A DNA stretch of 64,000 nucleotides from Atrina japonica (taxonomy: Eukaryota > Mollusca > Bivalvia > Pterioida > Pinnidae): the NCBI GenBank assembly GCA_030159075.1, contig BROG01000475.1, positions 1-64,000 of the forward strand, written 5' to 3'. Shown here piece by piece: positions 57,110 to 64,000 of the stretch; the stretch's first letter is position 1, and every line of letters starts with the position of its first letter. Position numbers and translations under genes: made by a program. A model generated the notes under the pieces. It did not search any database. It saw only the letters and a list, made by a program, of their open reading frames with translations, and was not told the origin of the DNA.

Positions 57110-58677
57110 TTTGCTGAGAAGTTTTAAGTCAAGTTGAACCATTTGTTGAAAAGTCCATATGAAAAGGGAAATAACTCAGGTGATATCAGGTCAGATTTGT
57201 GTAAAAGGCCTCGGCAACAATTGGATGAAGTAAACCGAGGAGGCAGTCTACATGTATGTGATTCTAGCTGTTATTTTAGCGAATCAGTAAATTCAGTAAA
57301 CGGTAATACAGGCATACTGTTGTAATGATTGGGTAATATATTACTAAATAATAAAACTTCTTTTTCAACCACCAATTCGACTTCATATATATTTTAACAT
57401 TCTTTTTCAAATTATTTTGTGTATGGTCACTCCCACGAAATTACTATTTGGAGGAACCTTTCAACTAGTTTACATATATTTAATAGTATTGAAGATTTAA
57501 ATTTGCTCATGAGTTCTTATTTTGATAGTTTTGTGTAGTTAAGAAGATATTACAAAAAAATAAAACAAAAAACCAATAACAACAACAACAACAACAACGA
57601 AAAATAAAACAAACAAACAAAATTAAAAAAAACAAAGATTACAACAGTTATAACAAAGTTTTGCTTAATTCATATCAGTTCATATATTCATGCTCCCCCA
57701 AAACATATGGGGGTCATTATAAAGATTAAACCTTCAAGGACATGGTCAGGCAATTTTAGGCGTATTTTTGCTAATTTAATGGACATCATTCTGGCAAAGT
57801 CTTTCAGAACAGATCTTTGATGCATAATATACAGGTCATATTTACAGCAGTCATTCTGATTAGTCATAGATTTCGTTTTCATTCGCATATTTTGTATACT
57901 AAATTTGAAAGACATCTGATCATTGGCTCATGGGAAGAAGAATATTTAAAGATGTACCAGATTGTGGCCTTTCTGGACCCTTTTCATCCGCAAACTGAAA
58001 GTAACTTCATATGGGAACATAAAAATCTCAGAAAATTCTAAAGTACATGCATAATTTTTCAGAATGTTCAGAATACATAAACAAATCTGGTCAATATTGA
58101 ACAAAGACAGACCTCTAAAATACTTCCAGTCGAGCTTGGTTAAATAAGGCCCTCTGGTTTTGAGAATAAGTCGGGGAATTTTAAAAGTTACAGACAGAAG
58201 ACAGACGACGACTAACAAATATGATAGCAATAGACATTCCTGTAAAGTTTGGTCCCCATCGGTCAAGTGGTGTCTGATAAGAAGTTGGAAATTTCAACTA
58301 ATCAGAATATATTTTTGGTCATGACGGTGGTACTGGATATTGAATCTGCCATGGGGGACTTGCATTGATATCATATGCTATAGCAAACAAGCTTTATTAA
58401 GTACTGAGAGTACTGACATGAAAAGCCTTTTACTACACAGATCTTTTTGCTGGGGCATCTGTATTTTATATTTGGGGTGAAAGTGGCCCTGCATTGATGA
58501 GTGTCGGGAAAGCCTGAATCTACGCTGGGATTTCTCTATGACATTTCTATCGAAAGTCAAACTGTACATGAAAATCAAAATTTCACCTTTCTGTAAATGG
58601 ACAGACTAATGTTATTTCCTCTACAGTAAGTGTCACTAAATATCATTTCTGACTACCGACAATACGTATAATTCTAC

Positions 58678-58847
58678 TAAGGTACATTGGCACATGTTTA
58701 CAAACACAACGAGTGTACATTAAATCAAAACATCTTTAATTAAGCATGGAATCTGTGCATTACGTTTATCTATATAATCTATGTTTGGAGAATAGACCGT
58801 ATTGATTTGGTTTTTGAAAATAAACCGGATGTGCCACTTTACCTTGG
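58678..58847. mobile_element. MITE copy 2 (same family as 47494)
   Basis: TAAGGTACATTGGCACATGT and GGATGTGCCACTTTACCTTG form its ends, and ACAAACACAACGAGTGTA matches the interior of copy 1. Confidence 0.75.
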
Positions 58848-59294
58848 TAGACCTGTACCGATGCACAGCAGCATCATAATTAAACGTTGATCGAACCATA
58901 TAATTAGATCTATAACAACAAAATGTCAATTAAGTAAAATAGATCAGAAAGATTTATTAAAACGCAACTGTAAAACAAATCCAAATTTTATGTTATAAAT
59001 GAAATATCAATACGATGACATTGTGATGCAAGTCATCTCATTTAATCAAAAGATCATGGCATTTAGGATGCAATTCTAGTTTTAAAGTTATAAACAAATA
59101 TCATAATCATATTCATTCCTTAAAAAAGGTTTAGAAATATACTTTAACTGTAAGGTATATATTGTATATAAATATCAAATTCAAATATTGTTATTTTCAA
59201 AACAATTAAAACGTTCCACGTTGTTTTTATATCAGTAGCATATAAAACACAGCTACTAAAGTATAAATGGCATCAAGGACAATATACTAGCCTG

Positions 59295-59390
59295 GTGAAC
59301 ACTGGAAACACTGGTCTCTGAAAATTAAGAGATGGGCTCAAGAGCCACGGAGGAGTACACATCTTCTGTTCACCAAATAGCATAGCGTGT
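59295..59390 (-). repeat. Retroelement tail fragment
   Basis: GAGATGGGCTCAAGAGCCAC and GGAGGAGTACACATCTTCTG are the reverse complement of the ACTCCTCC...CCATCTCT tail. Confidence 0.5.
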
Positions 59391-60135
59391 CATAATTAAT
59401 TAATGCAATGTTGATGTATGCTAAATAACTAGTTTTTAATTGTATATCTTGATGCAAAGAAGGAAAACAAAGTTGATATCGAAAAGAAACATTTTGTTAG
59501 AAAGATATCAATGACGTTTTATAAACATTTAAATATACATTTTTATATCTAAACAAACCAATTTTCTCATTGCACATTTAATGAAGTCAAGGTAAACAAC
59601 AAATTAAAAAACAGACAAAAATATAATTTTTTGTTCTTATCACCAATCCTAATGTCGAGTCGAATTATAGTGTTAAATATTTCCCTGCATGACCAAACAA
59701 TGTTGTTAAGAATAGTAACAATACAATGCACCTCAATATCTAAATATATATATATATTTCAAAATACTGCCATTGTATTTACTACATAATTTTTTTTGTC
59801 AATGACACTTTATAATCGTGGTTAACTAAATACTCTTGTTAGTTTGATGACACACAAATTCTGATATTTAATATTTCTCAATCTTTACATTACAAATCAA
59901 CGGTATTTCTTTATATCATAAAATACAAAATCATATATATACAAATATACTTGAAAAACATAAAAATTAAGACAAAATCCCATTGTCCGCATAATTTTAC
60001 CACACGTGAATTGTTACAAAGTTATTGTACTTTCATACTGTGTATATATGTACCTCCTTATCATACACGAGAATAAACCTCGCAAGTGCAAGATTCTGGG
60101 TTCCATTTTAGGTACCATGTCATACCTAGACATTA

Positions 60136-60370
60136 TTGCGATGGCAGAGTGGTAGAGTAGTGGATACTCAAGTGGGCGGTCCAAGGTTCGAATCACAGTA
60201 CTGAGTGTTACTAAATACCTTTAAATAATATGCGTTTCATCGCCAAATATAAAAAGAGGATGTCATTATTCGATTGATGACTTTAAAATTGAGATCTCCT
60301 GTCTTGGGCAAGCTTGGCACACAAAAGAACATTTCCCTTAATTATCAGTTGGATGTAAAACAATAAAGCA
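60136..60370 (+). mobile_element. tRNA-derived SINE, possible fourth family
   Basis: GATGGCAGAGTGGTAGAGTA (A box) and CCAAGGTTCGAATCACAG (B box) form a tRNA-like head, followed by about 150 bp ending AGTTGGATGTAAAACAATAA, a SINE-type tail. Confidence 0.6.
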
Positions 60371-60984
60371 AACAATGAAACTAATTATGCGGTTATATAG
60401 TCTGTTTCGTGCTGTACATATGTTTGAACAAAGCGAGATACCATCATTATATATTTTGACAAACCTATCATCTAACAGTAGAAACATCCAGATAAATACT
60501 AAAGAACATTATAAAGCATATAAAAGGCAATGAATCATGCAGTTACCCTGAATCCAATATATTATAAGGCAGTAAATGATACAAAAGACAAAAGCAAGTA
60601 AAACTGTAGAGATATAACTGCAACTAAACAAAACAATGATGCCATTACCCAAACAGCAATATCGGAGTATGGACAGTGGATAGGTAGATCCAAGTTATAA
60701 CAGCACATGAGGACTTCTATTTTCTGTTTACTTAGGTGACTGTGACTTTTTCATGTGACCCCATGATCATGAAACGTTGTCACAATGAACCTAAGATAAT
60801 GCTTAACAAATCTCTGTTATAACATTTTATACAAAAAGTCAGTGTTGAGATAAATCGCCCATACAATTTATGATTGAAAGCGTCGGTATTGCAACATTTA
60901 TACACTGCTTATCGGGTTCATTCCATATAGTTATTGACTTAAGAATCACGAATATCCAAATTATAAGAAAATCCGATTGTTGAT

Positions 60985-61205
60985 TTGTGGGGCGATTTTA
61001 AAAGCTGTAACTGGTTTTGGCCCTTTTGAGCCTCTATGGCCACTAGCCCCTTTCGTTTGAAACATTAAGTTCCTTTCTAAGAGCATGATTACTGTTAAAT
61101 TTGGTTGAAATCGGCCCAGTCGTTCTCAAAAGGAAGTAATAGAAATGAAAACGTTGATGAATGGACAGACGACAACGGAGAACAGACATAGGACCATGAC
61201 AATTG
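60985..61205 (+). repeat. Probable dispersed repeat (GTTCTCAAAAGGAAGT type)
   Basis: TTTGGTTGAAATCGGCCCAG, TCGTTCTCAAAAGGAAGT, then GGACAGACGACAACGGA is a string I recall as widespread in invertebrate genomes. A related tail may be present at 58180-58215 (GACAGACGACGAC). Confidence 0.4.
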
Positions 61206-61451
61206 CATTCTATCTAATATAATAAAATAAATGATATGATGAAATTATGTTTATCAATCCAATGAAATGTATCAAATGCAAATTGGAATTCAAAAATAAA
61301 ATATTTCTATGTCAGACATTTAAATGGACGATGTGTGTTGGCAATAAAATACACAATATTCATTAAGAATTATAATGTATCATCGAAATCATATTTATCA
61401 ATGACATCATGACACATGTGATACACCATTTCATATTCAATTATTTGTTCG

Positions 61452-61679
61452 TCAACATAACGCTTTGTAATCATGATTGTCACCAGTTCCGTCGTGTTTA
61501 TCATTTCCTATCTGTATCTGTTCTTTCATACTGTCCAATGGTATTTCTTCTGGAGTTTTAATTTCACGCGCCCAGTATTGTAGATCACCGCTTCCAAACA
61601 CAACATAGAACAATGCTCCAAATAAATAAATACCTGCAGCAATATAGAACACTATCTGCCACTGGGTCCGACTCTGGCC
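61452..61679 (-). CDS. SLC17-like last exon
   Basis: The acceptor TTGATCAG is followed by GQSRTQWQIVFYIAAG and the C-terminal tail ending DYKALC and a stop. A (TA)n tract lies only about 30 bp upstream of this acceptor. Confidence 0.9.
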   Translation of the reverse strand, partial: GQSRTQWQIVFYIAAGIYLFGALFYVVFGSGDLQYWAREIKTPEEIPLDSMKEQIQIGNDKHDGTGDNHDYKALC

Positions 61680-61710
61680 CTGATCAAAAACAAAATATTC
61701 CAATCAGAAG

Positions 61711-61795
<85 letters not shown>

Positions 61796-62166
61796 GTAGA
61801 AGTCTATTGCTACAGTTTGACACTGTACTATTAGGGCTATTAGACATGATCAGTACCATTCTGCATGTGTACACTGCTATATAAAGTAACGAGACCCGGT
61901 AAGGTAAATTGACGCAGCGCCTCTGTCACATTACAGTCAGTCAGACATGATGAAGAGCACTTTGATTTCCTTCAGCAATATGCAACTTCTTTCCCATCTC
62001 AGCATTGTCAGTCACTTGTAAACAAATATCTGTCAAATTCAACATTAATGACTGCTCCCTTATAACATGCCGCATGTATCACCAAAATTCCCTTTTATCA
62101 CAAATACTCCAACGAGCATGTATCATGTTTAGCTATTGCATACTTTTAGAGTAATAAAGTCTGTCG

Positions 62167-62224
<58 letters not shown>

Positions 62225-63195
62225 CGCTTATTTTAAAAAAGACTTATTATCAATTTAATCGTCTAACTTGTTTCAAATTAATTAGTAGTCACATATCTAT
62301 ATCTGATAGCTATCTAATTTATAATTGTTTTTACAAAGTCTTGTACATGATAATTCAGTATCAAAGTTAATGGTTGTCTGTCTTTCGCAACATTGGAAGT
62401 ATGACATTGCATACATACATCTTAAGTTTGGAGATACAATAAAACCACTTCATAATGCCTCTCATTTCATATGCCACCTCACTTTATGCCACAATTTTCG
62501 AAAGACCACTTTTCCAAATTCCCTATAATTTCATTTAAAATTTCCCTTAACCTATCACCAAACTGTTTATCATAGCTGAAAGTATTCTTGCAGTATAATG
62601 TCAATGTACTGTATTTCAATCAATTATAGTATTTCTACTTCACAGAACATTTCGATGAATCATAAATACGGGATTCCTAGATATTTGGACCCATTTTTCT
62701 AGACAAGTATGAAAACTGGCCTCATCTAAATATTCGTTAGTTTGACCATTTGACTTGAAAATGAACAAAGGCTCTAAAATTGAAATAAATCCACTAATAA
62801 ACGTAGTTATCTATACTGCCTACACAGTTTGAAAAGTAATGCTTGATATGGTACTTTCAACCCTGATCTACATTACCTACTTTCAAATTCTAATGTATGA
62901 AAACTTGAAATATCTACAAGCGACTTTAATTAACCTGATGATAATCAAATTACCTTTTCTGTTATAATGCCCACAACAGTTGGCGATATAAAACCGGTTA
63001 TTGAACCCGCCATGTTGGACAAACCAAAGAGGATGCCAGCAAAAGGTGGAGCGATGTCGACATGGTTGACTACAAAACCACTGAACTGCATTCCAGTTAA
63101 TGAAACTGCAAGTGTTAGCAATGTTATAGCTAAAACTGGTGAGTTACAATCCACATAACCTAGTCCTATCAACATAAGAGCAGGTATGACTTTCC
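61452..63195 (-). CDS. SLC17-family (sialin-like) transporter, C-terminal two exons
   Basis: Two minus-strand exons (63195-62954 and 61679-61452) join in phase 0 to about 155 C-terminal residues. The first carries the late transmembrane helices of a major facilitator: GYVDCNSPVLAITLLTL, then GFVVNHVDIAPPFAGILFG and NMAGSITGFISPTVVGI, the NHxDIAPxxAG signature of SLC17 anion transporters. The second has SRTQWQIVFYIAAGIYLFGA and FYVVFGSGDLQYWARE, the last helix and cytosolic tail typical of sialin (SLC17A5) and vesicular glutamate transporters. These are organic-anion/H+ or vesicular carriers on lysosomes and synaptic vesicles. Upstream exons would lie past position 64000; none is visible at 63196-64000. 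Exact paralogue and substrate cannot be decided from this fragment. Confidence 0.9.
61710..61791. repeat. (TA)n microsatellite in the SLC17 intron
   Basis: Nearly pure TA close to the last exon's acceptor. Confidence 0.95.
62159..62226. repeat. Compound (GTCT)n(CT)n(AT)n microsatellite
   Basis: GTCT repeats followed by CT and AT tracts, in the SLC17 intron. Confidence 0.9.
62954..63195 (-). CDS. SLC17-like penultimate exon
   Basis: The acceptor TTTCCAG and donor GTAATTTG on the minus strand bound 242 bp. It encodes GKVIPALMLIGLGY through VVGIITEK with the NHVDIAPPFAG signature. Confidence 0.9.
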
Positions 63196-64000
63196 CTGGA
63201 AATGAGAAACAAAATCATAATTATACAAAAGTACATGTATCATTAATCAATGAGTCAATCTAAAGGCCGTCATAAGACAATATGGCCACTTCGTAAAGCA
63301 TGTAACAAGTGTTCGTAAGTTTGAGCGTATTTATAACTTGATTTGCTTAACCAATCAGCTTTCAAAATTGACTGGAGTAGGGTAACATTCTCAGACCTCA
63401 GCAATAAAAATGTTTTACAAATAAGGCCAGGGTATCAAAAATAGTTTTAATAAATAAAAAAAATTAAATCCTGTTTCATTTCAAGCGCCCCCTAGTAGCT
63501 TGTTAATGAATAAATGATTATTTCACTCGCACATTTTGTAGATATAGACCTAAACATCTTGTACATTGTATAAATTTGAAAATCTCTTTACGATGTGCCC
63601 TTTTTAAGACCATCCTATAATAACTAGTCACTTTTCAATTGAAAACTTAAAGCCCCTACCAAGGAGCACGCTTGTTGCCATATTTAGTAGAAAGATATCG
63701 ATGGCCGGACGAAGGACACGGGCCCATGATAATAGCTTACTTGTCACTGCGGGACAGATGAGAGCTAAATATGCAATAGATTATAAATACAAAATTAATT
63801 ATTTCCTATTACTTTTTATCTTTAAAATGTTTCTTTAAATTTTCGTGTTTATGCAAAGGCAATATTCCTAACAGGTACTCAAAAACCAAAGACTTGTTGC
63901 AGCTACTGAAATAAATGTAAAATACGACATTCATGTGTTTCAATTTTACAGCACTTTTCATAAAATACGAATTCGTTCAACACGTATTTTCCGATGTGTA
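63196..64000. other. SLC17 upstream intron, nothing coding
   Basis: No further SLC17 exon is visible. A repeat-like string (ACCAAGGAGCACGCTTGTTG ... GGCCGGACGAAGGACACGGG) lies at 63650-63730. Confidence 0.5.

Larger units (their letters stand above)
57356..60135. other. Intergenic 3' of the lectin gene
   Basis: CAACAA-rich stretch at 57570-57650, a probable dispersed repeat at about 57690-58280 (ends with GACAGACGACGAC), one MITE and a retroelement tail. No gene is seen. Confidence 0.5.

Overview
This window looks like nuclear DNA of a bivalve mollusc. The sequence is AT-rich. Its genes are split into short exons with GT/AG borders and long introns, and the space between exons is packed with tRNA-derived SINEs, inverted-repeat (TIR or foldback) elements, microsatellites and minisatellites. 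There are no operons, Shine-Dalgarno sites or CRISPR arrays. The mollusc assignment rests on the gene set (a lectin with a mucin-like stalk, an SLC17 carrier), on SINE tails of the type GACGTTAAAC or GGCGTAAAAC, and on intron/exon style. I cannot name the genus.

Five protein-coding genes can be supported from splice-consistent reading frames. (1) 2903-8342, +: a Shisa/WBP1/VOPP1-like Cys-rich single-pass membrane protein with a Gln run, PGY repeats and a C-terminal PPTY motif; the signal-peptide exon was not found. (2) 17484-23081, -: a complete four-exon DIPK2A-type (C3orf58/FAM69 family) divergent protein kinase, 457 aa. (3) 28327-35057, +: a complete five-exon LYPLAL1-like acyl-protein thioesterase, 252 aa, with its catalytic triad. 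(4) 49036-57109, +: a complete six-exon type I membrane C-type lectin of 413 aa with a Ser/Thr-rich stalk and a distinctive Cys-cluster/transmembrane module. (5) 61452-63195, -: the last two coding exons of an SLC17 (sialin-like) transporter whose 5' part lies beyond the window. The genes appear functionally independent; nothing suggests a shared pathway.

The non-coding part has the most unusual structure. A TIR-bounded element at about 4336-5656 is built largely from a 22-bp tandem unit made of two alternating perfect palindromes. Other inverted-repeat elements lie at 24411-24850 (enclosing a 30-base G run), 24950-25095, 35136-35767, 35921-36128 (about 90-bp arms), 45116-45324 (perfect 47-bp TIRs), 47494-47705, 48595-48900, 50648-51832 (1.2 kb, inside a lectin intron) and 58678-58847. 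A SINE at 35412-35660 sits inside one of these elements with a 14-bp target duplication, and a related copy at 48595-48900 gives the unoccupied site. A minisatellite of about 39 copies of a 35-bp unit fills much of DIPK2A intron 1, and one of about 26 copies of a 33-bp unit lies at 37063-37945.

Layout: 1-2900 no recognised gene; 2903-8342 Shisa-like gene; 8343-17480 repeats and unassigned sequence; 17484-23081 DIPK2A; 23100-28320 foldbacks and a SINE; 28327-35057 LYPLAL1; 35058-49035 repeat-rich with one doubtful ORF; 49036-57109 lectin; 57110-61450 repeats; 61452-64000 SLC17 end. All exon borders come from reading frame and splice consensus by eye; no transcript or database search was available.
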